DNA of 64,000 nt from Lysinibacillus pinottii (lineage in GTDB: Bacteria; Bacillota; Bacilli; Bacillales_A; Planococcaceae), in contig NZ_JANTOO010000011.1 of the NCBI RefSeq assembly GCF_024753545.1, positions 62,001 through 126,000 of the forward strand. Reading direction: 5' to 3'. A program made the translations under genes and the position numbers. Positions 24,231-33,403 of this stretch are shown in pieces. Numbering within the stretch: the stretch's first letter is position 1; each line of letters opens with the position of its first letter. A model generated the notes under the pieces. It did no database searches. It worked only from the letters and a program-made list of their open reading frames with translations, and had not been told where the DNA came from.

Positions 24231-24360
24231 CTATGGATAAAAAGGGTACATTAGGTGTAGGAAGCAAATAAATGTGCTCGATAGCCATTAATTAATAAGT
24301 GCTATTTTTTACGCTTGAATATACTTTTTAAGGCATTTCATTTTTCTCTGGGCGAAATCA

Positions 24361-24390
24361 TTGCAATTATTTTCAAGCGTTTTGTATAAT
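24361..24390 (+). promoter_or_regulatory. Sigma-A promoter of the ctsR operon
   Basis: TTGCAA (24361-24366) and perfect TATAAT (24385-24390) are 18 bases apart. The CtsR operator begins 13 bases after the -10 box, covering the start of transcription. Confidence 0.75.
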
Positions 24391-24402
24391 ATACTCAAAG
24401 AA

Positions 24403-24419
24403 AGTCAAAGATAGTCAAA
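24403..24419 (+). promoter_or_regulatory. CtsR operator
   Basis: AGTCAAAGATAGTCAAA is two direct AGTCAAA heptads separated by three bases, an exact fit to the CtsR consensus. It sits on the transcription start region, where repressor binding would block the ctsR-mcsA-mcsB-clpC operon until heat or thiol stress. Confidence 0.93.
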
Positions 24420-24450
24420 GTCAGTGAAGCAAGCGAGGTGTATTCCTAAA

Positions 24451-24921
24451 ATGCGTAATATATCAGACATCATAGAAGGTTACTTAAAGCAAGTACTTGA
24501 ATTAGGTGGGGAAGGGCATATTGAAATAAAACGTAGTGAAATTGCAGATAAATTTCAATGTGTTCCGTCACAAATAAATTATGTCATTAATACAAGATTT
24601 ACTGCCGAGCGAGGTTACCTTGTAGAGAGCAAGCGTGGTGGTGGTGGATACATTCGAATTTTACGTGTCCGCGCGAATTCACAGATTGATTTAATTGACG
24701 ATGTTCTCCGGCATATTGAAGGTGGAGCATCGCAAACAATGGCAGAAGATTTAGTGTATCGACTCATCGACGAGCAGGTAATTTCAAAGCGAGAAGCGAA
24801 GTTAATGTTAGCAGCAATTGATCGCTCAACAATCGACTTACATCTTCCTTTAAGAGATATAATTCGAGCAAAAATATTGCGGGCGATGCTGACAACTATA
24901 AAATACGAGCAGCAGAAATAG
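24451..24921 (+). CDS. ctsR: Transcriptional repressor of class III stress genes CtsR
   Basis: A 156-residue repressor with the N-terminal winged helix (residues about 1-75; the SKRGGGGYIRI wing with its glycine loop serves as the thermosensor in this family) and a C-terminal dimer domain. It binds tandem heptads such as the one just upstream and so represses itself and clp genes. McsB and ClpC, encoded in the same operon, release it under stress. I chose the ATG at 24451 (MRNISDIIEGYLK), which matches the family start and has GAGGTG before it; an upstream GTG at 24424 is unlikely. Confidence 0.95.
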   Translation: MRNISDIIEGYLKQVLELGGEGHIEIKRSEIADKFQCVPSQINYVINTRFTAERGYLVESKRGGGGYIRILRVRANSQIDLIDDVLRHIEGGASQTMAEDLVYRLIDEQVISKREAKLMLAAIDRSTIDLHLPLRDIIRAKILRAMLTTIKYEQQK

Positions 24922-24934
24922 TGAGGTGATGGAA

Positions 24935-25477
24935 ATGATATGTGAACATTGTAAACAACGTAATGCGACAGTTACTGTAACACAAGTTCAAAATGGGCAA
25001 AAGGTGGAGCACCATTATTGTGACGTCTGCGCCTCACAGTTCCATCCATTTCATGCAGAGTTTAAACAAGAGCCAGTTTCTATACAACAGTTATTATCTA
25101 ACTGGTTTGGCTCACCTACATGGCAAAAGGTGGGGGAAAAACAACAAACACAGCCACAACAGCAAACGTGTCCACAATGTGAATTTACGTATAAGCAATT
25201 TTTGAAAGAAGGTAAGTTTGGTTGCCCAAGCTGTTATGACACTTTTAGCGAACATTTACCTAAGCTCTTTAATCGGATACAGGCTGGTCCCCAACATATT
25301 GGTAAAATGCCAGGTGCCCATAGCAATGTGTATGTCATTAAAAAGCAAATTGAGGAAATCCGTAAACGTATGAAGTTCGCTGTAGATGAAGAACAATTCG
25401 AAGAGGCAGCAAAGCTTCGTGATGAAGTCAAAGAGCTTGAGAAGCAGCTACAATTTGAAGGTGGTGATGTGTCATGA
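24935..25477 (+). CDS. mcsA: McsA, zinc-binding activator of arginine kinase McsB
   Basis: A 180-residue protein with paired CxxC motifs (CEHC and CDVC, then CPQC and CPSC) that bind zinc, and a C-terminal UVR coiled-coil (RMKFAVDEEQFEEAAKLRDE, about 148-167). It stimulates McsB kinase activity and responds to metal and thiol stress. The start is the ATG at 24935, six bases after GAGGTG. Its stop codon overlaps the mcsB start. Confidence 0.93.
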   Translation: MICEHCKQRNATVTVTQVQNGQKVEHHYCDVCASQFHPFHAEFKQEPVSIQQLLSNWFGSPTWQKVGEKQQTQPQQQTCPQCEFTYKQFLKEGKFGCPSCYDTFSEHLPKLFNRIQAGPQHIGKMPGAHSNVYVIKKQIEEIRKRMKFAVDEEQFEEAAKLRDEVKELEKQLQFEGGDVS

Positions 25478-26583
25478 TGATTGAATCGTTTTTAGAGCGT
25501 GCTACACCTACTTGGATGCGTATTGAAGACGATTATTCTGACATTGTCATTAGTACACGTATTCGCCTTGCTCGAAATTTAGATGGATATCGTTTTCCAT
25601 TATCGTTTTCAGAGAACGAGGCTTTACAGGTGGAACAGGCAGTTACACATGCAGTAAGCGATAGTCCAACGCTTCAAAATGATTATGCTTATTTTTCTAT
25701 CAATGATTTAACACCTTTACAACGTCAAATTCTTGTAGAAAAGCATTTGATTAGTCCGCAGCTTGCAAAAAAAGAGCAGGTGGGCTCTGTGCTTCTGTCA
25801 CAAGATGAATCGGTGAGTATTATGGTGAATGAAGAGGATCACTTGCGCATTCAATGTATGACCGCGAGTTTTCAGCTTCAAAATGCCTATGAACAAGCGA
25901 ATAAGATTGACCGTATTCTAGAGAAGGTCTTACCTTATGCATTTCGAGATACCTTTGGCTATTTAACAAGCTGTCCTACGAATATTGGTACTGGGCTTCG
26001 GGCATCTGTGATGATGCATCTACCTGCTCTTACGTTAACCGGACAGATGAATCAAATTATAAATGCGATGACACGCTTAGGCATGACGGTAAGAGGTATA
26101 TATGGTGAAGGAAGCGAAAATTTAGGGAACGTTTATCAAGTGTCTAACCAAATTACACTTGGAAAGACAGAAGAAGATATTTTAGCAGATATACAAAGTG
26201 TTGCTGAAAAAATTATACAAAAGGAACGGCATGCGAGAGGTAGGCTGATGGAAAAAGCTGAGCTTGCTTTAGAAGATCGAGTTTATCGAGCTTTAGGTAC
26301 CCTTACTTATGCAAGAATTTTAACAAGTGAGGAAGCGGCTACCTGTCTTTCGAATGTTCGTTTAGGAGTCGACCTACAGTTGATTGACGGTATACTCGCA
26401 ACAACTTTAAATGAGTGCGTCGTCAGTATGCAACCAGGTTTTTTACAGCATTATGCAGGTGAGGCATTACCGCCTGCTGAACGTGATCGTGTACGAGCAG
26501 AAATGCTTCGTGAGGCATTAATTCAAACACACACGAATAAGCCTAATAATGGGGAAAAAGGAGAGGATTTATATGATGTTTAA
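25474..26583 (+). CDS. mcsB: Protein arginine kinase McsB
   Basis: A 369-residue kinase of the phosphagen kinase family, with STRIRLARN (28-36) at the nucleotide site and FGYLTSCPTNIGTGLRAS around the catalytic cysteine (about 166-183). It phosphorylates arginines on misfolded proteins and on CtsR, tagging them for ClpC-ClpP. Start codon ATG overlaps the mcsA stop, and its last codons overlap the clpC start, so the three genes are translationally linked. Confidence 0.94.
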   Translation: MMIESFLERATPTWMRIEDDYSDIVISTRIRLARNLDGYRFPLSFSENEALQVEQAVTHAVSDSPTLQNDYAYFSINDLTPLQRQILVEKHLISPQLAKKEQVGSVLLSQDESVSIMVNEEDHLRIQCMTASFQLQNAYEQANKIDRILEKVLPYAFRDTFGYLTSCPTNIGTGLRASVMMHLPALTLTGQMNQIINAMTRLGMTVRGIYGEGSENLGNVYQVSNQITLGKTEEDILADIQSVAEKIIQKERHARGRLMEKAELALEDRVYRALGTLTYARILTSEEAATCLSNVRLGVDLQLIDGILATTLNECVVSMQPGFLQHYAGEALPPAERDRVRAEMLREALIQTHTNKPNNGEKGEDLYDV

Positions 26584-29017
26584 TCGTTTTACACAACGCG
26601 CGCAAAAAGTATTACAGCTTGCTCAGGAAGAGGCTATTCGTTGGAAGCACGAATCCATTGGCACAGAGCACATTTTATTAGGGCTTATACGTGAAGGCGG
26701 CGGTATTGCTGCAAAAGCGTTAGAAGCTATTGATATTAGTCCTCAAATGATTGAAGCTGGTATTGAAGAATTAGTTGGTAAAGGTAAAGAAGATGTTGGT
26801 CCAATCGTTCACTATACGCCACGAGCGAAAAAAGTAATTGAACTATCGGTTGATGAATCTCGTAAATTAGGCCATTCGTATATCGGTACAGAGCATTTGC
26901 TGTTAGCCCTTATACGTGAAGGTGAAGGTGTAGCAGCTCGCGTCTTAAACAATGCAGGTGTGGGCTTAAATAAAGCACGTCAGCAAGTATTATTGTTATT
27001 AGGGAATAATGATAATGCGCAATCAGGTCAACAAGCGGCACAAGCTGCGAATACCCCTACATTAGATAGTTTAGCCCGTGATTTAACTCAAATTGCCCGT
27101 GAAGGCACGTTAGATCCTGTGATTGGTCGAAGCAAGGAAATTACACGTGTTATCGAAGTGTTATCGCGTCGTACAAAAAATAACCCTGTTTTAATTGGTG
27201 AGCCAGGTGTTGGTAAAACAGCAATTGCTGAAGGGTTAGCACAGCAAATTATTAATAATGAAGTACCAGAAATTCTTCGAGACAAACGTGTGATGACACT
27301 AGATATGGGAACTGTCGTTGCAGGCACAAAATATCGTGGGGAATTTGAGGACCGTTTGAAAAAAGTAATGGATGAAATCCGCCAAGCCGGAAATATCATT
27401 TTATTTATTGATGAATTACACACTTTAATCGGTGCAGGTGGTGCAGAAGGTGCAATTGACGCATCAAATATTTTAAAACCATCCTTAGCGCGTGGTGAGC
27501 TGCAATGTATCGGTGCGACAACGCTTGATGAATATCGTAAATATATTGAAAAAGATGCAGCATTAGAGCGTCGTTTCCAACCGATCCAAGTGGATGAACC
27601 AACGGTGGAAGAAGCAATTCTCATTATTCAAGGCTTACGAGATCGCTATGAAGCACATCACCGAGTGAAAATTACAGATGAAGCAATTGAAGCAGCGGCA
27701 AAAATGGGTGATCGATATATTTCTGACCGCTTCTTACCAGATAAAGCAATTGACCTGATTGATGAAGCAGGATCAAAGGTTCGCTTACGTTCATTCGCAG
27801 TGCCACCAAACTTAAAGGCACTTGAAGATAAGCTTGAAAATGTTCGCTCTGAAAAGAATGCTGCTGTATCAGGTCAAGAGTTTGAAAAGGCTGCTGCGTT
27901 AAGAGATACGGAGCAAAAGCTTAAAGATGAGATTGAAGCTACAAGAAAAAATTGGAAAGAAGAGCAAGGTAAAGCCGAGTCCAAAGTAACAGTAGATGAT
28001 GTTGCAGCAGTTGTATCAATGTGGACAGGAATTCCTGTAGCTAAAATTGCTTCTGAAGAATCTTCAAAATTATTACAACTTGAAGAAGAGCTACACAAAC
28101 GTGTGGTTGGGCAAGGGGAAGCAGTAGAAGCCATTTCCCGTGCGATCCGTCGTGCAAGAGCGGGCCTCAAAGATCCAAAACGACCAATCGGTTCATTTAT
28201 TTTCTTAGGTCCTACTGGTGTTGGTAAAACGGAGCTTGCAAGAGCACTTGCTGAAGTGATGTTTGGTGACGAAGATGCTATGATTCGTGTCGATATGTCT
28301 GAGTACATGGAGAAACATTCAACTTCTCGTTTAGTAGGTTCACCTCCAGGCTACGTAGGCTTTGATGATGGTGGTCAATTGACTGAAAAGGTTCGTCGTA
28401 AACCATATTCTGTTGTATTACTAGATGAAATTGAAAAAGCACACCCTGATGTTTTCAATATTCTCCTGCAAGTTCTTGAAGATGGTCGATTAACGGACTC
28501 TAAGGGGCGTGTAGTAGACTTCCGCAACACAGTAGTGATAATGACTTCTAACGTCGGCGCGGATGCTCTTAAATATCAAAAAAGCCTTGGTTTTAACGTA
28601 GGTGGTGCAGATTCTAAACATAAAGATATGAAGAGTACGATGCTCGAAGAATTGAAAAAAGCATTCCGTCCAGAATTCTTAAACCGTATTGATGAAATGA
28701 TTGTGTTCCATTCATTAGAAAAAGAGCATTTAAAAGAAATCATTGCGATGATGGGGAACGCTCTAACAAAGCGGTTGAAAGAACAGGATATTTCATTAGA
28801 ATTAACAGATGCAGCGCTTGAAAAAATTGCTCAGGAGGGCTACGACCCTCAATACGGTGCACGTCCACTACGTCGAGCATTACAAAAACAAGTGGAAGAC
28901 CGATTATCAGAAGAATTATTAAAGGGTAATGTGGAGAAGGGTAATCATGTTATCATTGATTATGTAAATGACGAGTTTATTGTGAAGAAAAAAGAGGGAG
29001 TTTCTATCTCTAAATAA
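26573..29017 (+). CDS. clpC: ATP-dependent Clp protease ATPase ClpC
   Basis: An 814-residue HSP100 unfoldase. Order of parts: two Clp_N repeats (about 1-145), first AAA+ module with Walker A GEPGVGKT, a coiled middle domain with UVR motif (about 415-455) that docks adaptors, second AAA+ module with Walker A GPTGVGKT, and a C-terminal D2-small domain. It unfolds substrates, including arginine-phosphorylated ones, for ClpP. Starts at the ATG at 26573 behind AAGGAGAGG, overlapping the end of mcsB. Confidence 0.96.
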   Translation: MMFNRFTQRAQKVLQLAQEEAIRWKHESIGTEHILLGLIREGGGIAAKALEAIDISPQMIEAGIEELVGKGKEDVGPIVHYTPRAKKVIELSVDESRKLGHSYIGTEHLLLALIREGEGVAARVLNNAGVGLNKARQQVLLLLGNNDNAQSGQQAAQAANTPTLDSLARDLTQIAREGTLDPVIGRSKEITRVIEVLSRRTKNNPVLIGEPGVGKTAIAEGLAQQIINNEVPEILRDKRVMTLDMGTVVAGTKYRGEFEDRLKKVMDEIRQAGNIILFIDELHTLIGAGGAEGAIDASNILKPSLARGELQCIGATTLDEYRKYIEKDAALERRFQPIQVDEPTVEEAILIIQGLRDRYEAHHRVKITDEAIEAAAKMGDRYISDRFLPDKAIDLIDEAGSKVRLRSFAVPPNLKALEDKLENVRSEKNAAVSGQEFEKAAALRDTEQKLKDEIEATRKNWKEEQGKAESKVTVDDVAAVVSMWTGIPVAKIASEESSKLLQLEEELHKRVVGQGEAVEAISRAIRRARAGLKDPKRPIGSFIFLGPTGVGKTELARALAEVMFGDEDAMIRVDMSEYMEKHSTSRLVGSPPGYVGFDDGGQLTEKVRRKPYSVVLLDEIEKAHPDVFNILLQVLEDGRLTDSKGRVVDFRNTVVIMTSNVGADALKYQKSLGFNVGGADSKHKDMKSTMLEELKKAFRPEFLNRIDEMIVFHSLEKEHLKEIIAMMGNALTKRLKEQDISLELTDAALEKIAQEGYDPQYGARPLRRALQKQVEDRLSEELLKGNVEKGNHVIIDYVNDEFIVKKKEGVSISK

Positions 29018-29026
29018 TTTCAAACT

Positions 29027-29067
29027 AAAGACAGTAAGGCATTAAGTGCCAAGCTGTCTTTTTTTTT
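29027..29067 (+). terminator. Terminator after clpC
   Basis: AAAGACAG pairs with CTGTCTTT around an inner GGCA/TGCC stem, followed by a run of about nine T. It separates the CtsR operon from radA, at least in part. Confidence 0.88.
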
Positions 29068-29108
29068 GTACAATTAATATAAGAACAAATATTCGAGGTG
29101 AAAGAAAG

Positions 29109-30485
29109 TTGGCAAAGAAAAAAACGAAATTTGTATGTTCAGGCTGTGGCTATGAATCGGCAAAATGGATGGGAAGATGTCCAGGCTGTGGAGAATGGAA
29201 TAAAATGGTGGAGGAAGTAGAAGTTATAGCGAAAGGACCAAGAGGGGCATTCCAGCATTCTGCTACAGTTACTCAAAAGGCAATCCCCATTATTCAGGTC
29301 GAAGCTAGTGAAGAGTCTCGAGTGGCGACAGAAATGGGCGAGCTGAATCGTGTATTAGGCGGTGGTATTGTGCCTGGCTCTCTAGTATTAATAGGTGGCG
29401 ATCCTGGGATTGGGAAATCAACATTATTACTACAAGTTTCAGCTTTGCTCTCAAATAAAGGCCATCGCGTGCTGTATATTTCAGGTGAGGAGTCTATTCG
29501 TCAAACGAAGCTACGAGCAGAGCGTTTAGGGGTAATCTCTCAAGAGCTGTACATTTATTCCGAAACGAATCTTGAGTTTTTGAATCAAACGATTGAGGAA
29601 GTACAGCCGAAATTTGTCATTGTTGATTCCATACAAACGGTCTTTCATCCAGAGGTAACAAGTGCGCCAGGTAGTGTATCTCAGGTACGTGAGTGTACAG
29701 CTGAGCTTATGCGAATAGCTAAAACAAAAGGGATTGCTATATTCTTAGTTGGGCATGTTACGAAAGAGGGGCAAATCGCAGGGCCTCGAATTTTAGAACA
29801 TATGGTGGATACAGTCCTATATTTTGAAGGCGAAAGACATCATAATCATCGTATTTTACGAAGTCAAAAAAACCGCTTTGGCTCTACCAATGAAATTGCT
29901 ATATTTGAAATGCTACAGGGTGGTTTAAAAGAGGTGCTGAACCCATCTGAGCTATTTTTGCAGGAGCGTTCACAAGGGGCTGCGGGTTCCACGATTGTTG
30001 CCTCGATGGAGGGAACAAGGCCAATACTCGTTGAAATTCAGTCGCTAGTGACGCCTACAAGCTTTAATTACCCTAAACGGATGGCAACCGGGGTAGATCA
30101 AAATAGAGTGCAATTGCTGATGGCTGTGCTTGAAAAGCGTATGGGTCTCATGCTACAAGCACAGGATGCATATATTAAAGTTGCTGGTGGTGTGAAATTG
30201 GACGAACCTGCTATAGATTTAGCTGTTCTGACAAGCATCGTGTCTAGCTTTAAGGATCAGGCTGTAAGGGCAACCGATTGCTTTATTGGTGAAGTGGGTC
30301 TGACAGGAGAGGTACGTCGAGTATCCCGTATCGAGCAGCGTGTCATTGAAGCGGCGAAGCTTGGTTTTAAAAAAGTCTTCATTCCTGCATCAAATATAGG
30401 TGGTTGGGATTTTCCGCAAGGGATTGAAATTGTCGGTGTAGAAACAATAAAGGATGCATTAAATGCCTGTTTTAGAGAGTTATAG
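29109..30485 (+). CDS. radA: DNA repair protein RadA (Sms)
   Basis: A 458-residue RecA-like ATPase: N-terminal zinc finger (CSGCGYES ... CPGCGEWN), Walker A GDPGIGKST, the RadA motif KNRFG, and a Lon-type C-terminal domain. It drives branch migration in recombination and transformation. The TTG at 29109 follows GAGGTG and matches the usual RadA start (AKKKTKF); an upstream ATG at 29046 lies in the terminator and is rejected. In B. subtilis disA follows; here it does not. Confidence 0.95.
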   Translation: MAKKKTKFVCSGCGYESAKWMGRCPGCGEWNKMVEEVEVIAKGPRGAFQHSATVTQKAIPIIQVEASEESRVATEMGELNRVLGGGIVPGSLVLIGGDPGIGKSTLLLQVSALLSNKGHRVLYISGEESIRQTKLRAERLGVISQELYIYSETNLEFLNQTIEEVQPKFVIVDSIQTVFHPEVTSAPGSVSQVRECTAELMRIAKTKGIAIFLVGHVTKEGQIAGPRILEHMVDTVLYFEGERHHNHRILRSQKNRFGSTNEIAIFEMLQGGLKEVLNPSELFLQERSQGAAGSTIVASMEGTRPILVEIQSLVTPTSFNYPKRMATGVDQNRVQLLMAVLEKRMGLMLQAQDAYIKVAGGVKLDEPAIDLAVLTSIVSSFKDQAVRATDCFIGEVGLTGEVRRVSRIEQRVIEAAKLGFKKVFIPASNIGGWDFPQGIEIVGVETIKDALNACFREL

Positions 30486-30492
30486 GAAAACC

Positions 30493-30522
30493 ATGCATGT
30501 TAGATACTATTCTGACATGCAT
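30493..30522 (+). terminator. Hairpin after radA, possible terminator
   Basis: ATGCATGTTAGA (30493-30504) pairs with TCTGACATGCAT (30511-30522) with one wobble. The following TTCCTTCATTTT is only a weak T-rich tract. The rest of the 216-base gap to yacL holds a TATAAT at 30668-30673 that may be a -10 box. Confidence 0.5.
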
Positions 30523-30701
30523 TTCCTTCATTTTGACGTAAAAAGTGGGAAACTCAAGTAAAGGAATAGGCGTCCTAGTTAATGCAGGGTGAATGTGTGG
30601 TTGGAAAGAGAGAGTTAAATAATGATAATCTGATGGGCTGAAGAAGGATTTTCTATAATAAACTATGTATAATCTTAACTAACAATAGGAGGTGACAGCT
30701 T

Positions 30702-31787
30702 GTGAAAAAATTTGTTCAGATAGCTTTTTTACTGATTGGAGGAGCATTGGGCCTTGTTTTCTTACCGCCATTATACGAATTGCTTCATTTATCATCTAAT
30801 CCTTGGCTTGATAATCCTTACGTATCAGTAGCATTAGGAGCGCTTTTACTGTTTACATTGTCATTCGCGTTTTCCGATTATTTTGTGAAGCTCATTAGCT
30901 GGATGGAAGAGGTCCTGTTTAAGGTTCCGGTCGGAGATTTGTTATTTGGTACGCTTGGCCTAATAATAGGGCTAATTGTAGCGTATTTTTTAGGCTTTGC
31001 TATTAATAGTGTGAAGTTCCCTGTTATTACAGAGGTAGTCCCTATTATCCTGTCATTCGTATTAGGATATCTAGGCTTCCGTTTAGGTTTTAGAAAAAGG
31101 GATGAATTAATCCAGCTTTTTACCTTACGTAGTAATCAGACAAAGAAAAAAGTTGCTGAGGGTAATGAAATTCAAGAGGTGCGAGGAAGTTACAAATTGT
31201 TAGATACAAGTGTCATTATTGATGGCCGCATCGCTGATATTTCTGAAACAGGATTCATTGAAGGAATCTTAATTGTGCCTCAATTTGTCCTAACAGAGCT
31301 TCAGCATATTGCTGATTCCTCAGATACATTAAAGCGCACAAGAGGTCGTCGAGGCTTAGATATTTTAAGGAAATTACAGGATGAACGTAATACGAACGTA
31401 GAGATTACAGATGAGGATTTTGAGGATGTGCAAGAGGTAGATTTAAAACTTGTACGACTGGCAAAAAAAATGGGGACTGATACACAAATTGTCACAAATG
31501 ATTTTAACCTTAATAAAGTATGCGAGCTACATCATGTAAAAGTATTAAATATAAATGATTTAGCGAATGCCGTAAAGCCTGTCGTTATTCCAGGTGAAGA
31601 TATGCAGGTGGTAGTCATTAAAGATGGCAAAGAGCATAATCAAGGAGTAGCCTATTTAGACGATGGTACAATGATTGTTGTGGAAGGCGGTCGTAGCTAT
31701 ATAGGACAGGCAATAACGGTAACAGTAACGAGTGTGCTGCAGACGTCAGCAGGTCGTATGATATTTGCAAAGCCGAAGGACGATTAG
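30702..31787 (+). CDS. yacL: PIN/TRAM-domain membrane protein YacL
   Basis: A 361-residue protein with four N-terminal membrane helices (residues about 5-130), then a PIN nuclease domain beginning KLLDTSVIIDGRI with its acidic residues, and a C-terminal TRAM RNA-binding domain (about 295-358). PIN domains are metal-dependent RNases, but the target of YacL is not established. GTG start behind AGGAGGTGA. ispD follows after 11 bases, so the two are co-transcribed. Confidence 0.92.
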   Translation: MKKFVQIAFLLIGGALGLVFLPPLYELLHLSSNPWLDNPYVSVALGALLLFTLSFAFSDYFVKLISWMEEVLFKVPVGDLLFGTLGLIIGLIVAYFLGFAINSVKFPVITEVVPIILSFVLGYLGFRLGFRKRDELIQLFTLRSNQTKKKVAEGNEIQEVRGSYKLLDTSVIIDGRIADISETGFIEGILIVPQFVLTELQHIADSSDTLKRTRGRRGLDILRKLQDERNTNVEITDEDFEDVQEVDLKLVRLAKKMGTDTQIVTNDFNLNKVCELHHVKVLNINDLANAVKPVVIPGEDMQVVVIKDGKEHNQGVAYLDDGTMIVVEGGRSYIGQAITVTVTSVLQTSAGRMIFAKPKDD

Positions 31788-31798
31788 GAAGTGAAAAC

Positions 31799-32494
31799 AT
31801 GCAGTATGAAGTAGTTTTACCTGCCGCAGGAAGTGGAAAACGTATGGGGGCAGGACAAAATAAATTGTTTTTAAAACTTTTAAAGAAGCCTATCCTGATA
31901 CACACGTTAGAGGTCTTTCAACAGGACCCTTTTTGCACAGGTATTTGGCTAGCAGTAAAACCAGAGGAGCGTATTTATATACAAGAATTGCTCGATGAAT
32001 ATCGTATTACGAAAGTCAAAGGTTTACCTAATGGTGGTGCTGAACGACAGCATTCTGTACATTCATGTATGAAGGAAATGGAACAGGTAGACATCGTGCT
32101 TGTTCATGATGCGGCAAGACCTTTTATTACACATGCTATTATCGCCAATCTTGTGCAAAGTGCCCACGACTTTGGTGCAGCCATTGCAGGTGTCCGAGCA
32201 AAGGACACAATGAAAAAAGTTCGTAATGGTGTCATTGAGGAAACAGTAGATCGCGACAGCTTATGGATGATTCAAACGCCTCAAGCCTTCCGTTTTGACT
32301 TAATTGTTGAGGCAGAGGATGTTGCTGAAAAAGTAGGTTTTCTTGGTACCGATGAAGCAATGCTAGTTGAGCGTCTTGGTCACACAGTGCATATTGTGGA
32401 AAGCAGCTACGAGAATGTAAAAATGACGACACAAGAGGATTTGCTATTTGGAGAAGCTATTTTACGAAAACGAGCATTGCAATTAAATGAATAG
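31799..32494 (+). CDS. ispD: 2-C-methyl-D-erythritol 4-phosphate cytidylyltransferase IspD
   Basis: A 231-residue nucleotidyltransferase of the MEP isoprenoid pathway, which joins CTP to methylerythritol phosphate. The CTP-binding loop LPAAGSGKRMGAGQNK (8-23) and VHDAARPF are diagnostic. It is 11 bases after yacL. In B. subtilis ispF follows directly; here a terminator-like hairpin and about 340 bases intervene. Confidence 0.95.
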   Translation: MQYEVVLPAAGSGKRMGAGQNKLFLKLLKKPILIHTLEVFQQDPFCTGIWLAVKPEERIYIQELLDEYRITKVKGLPNGGAERQHSVHSCMKEMEQVDIVLVHDAARPFITHAIIANLVQSAHDFGAAIAGVRAKDTMKKVRNGVIEETVDRDSLWMIQTPQAFRFDLIVEAEDVAEKVGFLGTDEAMLVERLGHTVHIVESSYENVKMTTQEDLLFGEAILRKRALQLNE

Positions 32495-32504
32495 TGACTA
32501 GTTT

Positions 32505-32541
32505 AAAAATCTCATTAGTGATAGGTTGCTAATGGGATTTT
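32505..32541 (+). terminator. Terminator between ispD and ispF
   Basis: AAAAATCTCATTAG (32505 on) pairs with CTAATGGGATTTT (32529-32541), with one G-T pair, ending in TTTT. Confidence 0.75.
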
Positions 32542-32757
32542 ATATTGATGCCTAAGAATGGGACATGTTTATTTTTCAGTGGTCGTCCTAACGCCTGTTG
32601 TAATAATGATTGGTTAGCTTGGAAAAACTATAAGCCAGCACACCAAGGAGTAATGGATCTGTTGGTATAAGAAAATGCTGACTATTTGCTATCAGCTCAA
32701 TTTCCTAGGAAATATGTTAAAATGTGAGGGTATAATAGTGACTAAATAGATAAAAGT
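32542..32757 (+). other. Intergenic region with ispF promoter
   Basis: About 216 bases with no gene seen. TATAAT at 32731-32736 is a likely -10 box; no good -35 box lies at the usual distance. A TCCTAGGA palindrome sits at 32703-32710. Confidence 0.45.
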
Positions 32758-32837
32758 GAAGGAAGGTGAATGAGACTGCATTTTAGGCAAACTAGGAGAA
32801 TTATCCATATGTATGGCTAACGTAGTCTCTCTATCAT
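32758..32837 (+). promoter_or_regulatory. Structured leader of ispF
   Basis: GAAGGAAGGTGA, the only ribosome-type site, ends about 68 bases before the ispF ATG. Between them GAGACT (32772-32777) pairs with AGTCTC (32824-32829), with inner TTAG/CTAA and CCAT/ATGG pairings. Folding this hairpin would bring the ribosome site to about ten bases from the ATG. A 16-codon frame also starts at 32770 right after that site, so a leader peptide is the alternative reading. Confidence 0.4.
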
Positions 32838-33314
32838 ATGTTTCGAATTGGACAAGGTTTTGATGTACATGCATTTGAAGAAGGGCGTCCGTTAATTATC
32901 GGTGGTATTACTATTCCACATGAAAAAGGGTTAGTTGGACACTCAGATGCAGATGTATTATTACACACAGTTACAGATGCAGCGCTAGGAGCAATTGGAG
33001 AAGGAGATATTGGACGTCATTTTCCAGACACAGATCCAGCTTTTAAAGACGCAGATTCAGCAAAATTATTAGAATACATTTGGAAAATTGTTGAGGATAA
33101 AGGATATATTCTAGGTAATGTCGATTGTACAATTATGGCTCAACGACCAAAAATGGCACCATATATTGAGCAAATGCAAAATCGTATTGCAGAATTGTTA
33201 CATGCTGAGCCGTCACAGGTAAATGTCAAAGCGACAACAACTGAACGTCTAGGTTTTACTGGACGTGAAGAAGGTATAGCAGCGATGGCAACAATTCTTT
33301 TGATGAAGAAATAA
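32838..33314 (+). CDS. ispF: 2-C-methyl-D-erythritol 2,4-cyclodiphosphate synthase IspF
   Basis: A 158-residue enzyme of the MEP pathway that cyclises the CDP-methylerythritol phosphate made after IspD and IspE. GQGFDVHAF and GHSDADVLLH supply the zinc-binding Asp and His residues. The start MFRIGQGFDVH matches the family start, yet no ribosome site lies just before the ATG (see the structured leader). Confidence 0.95.
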   Translation: MFRIGQGFDVHAFEEGRPLIIGGITIPHEKGLVGHSDADVLLHTVTDAALGAIGEGDIGRHFPDTDPAFKDADSAKLLEYIWKIVEDKGYILGNVDCTIMAQRPKMAPYIEQMQNRIAELLHAEPSQVNVKATTTERLGFTGREEGIAAMATILLMKK

Positions 33315-33403
33315 ATGTGAGTGAACTCTGCTTTTATTTCCAGTTACAGAGTGGTAAAATGAACAAAGTCAATTTTTGATCGAAAATTTAGGAGGCTTTT
33401 AAT

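Noticed and set aside
27088..27624. 178-residue ORF on the minus strand within clpC
   Set aside because: It lies fully opposite the first AAA+ module of ClpC; its composition (Ser/Ile/Pro rich) is that of an antisense shadow.
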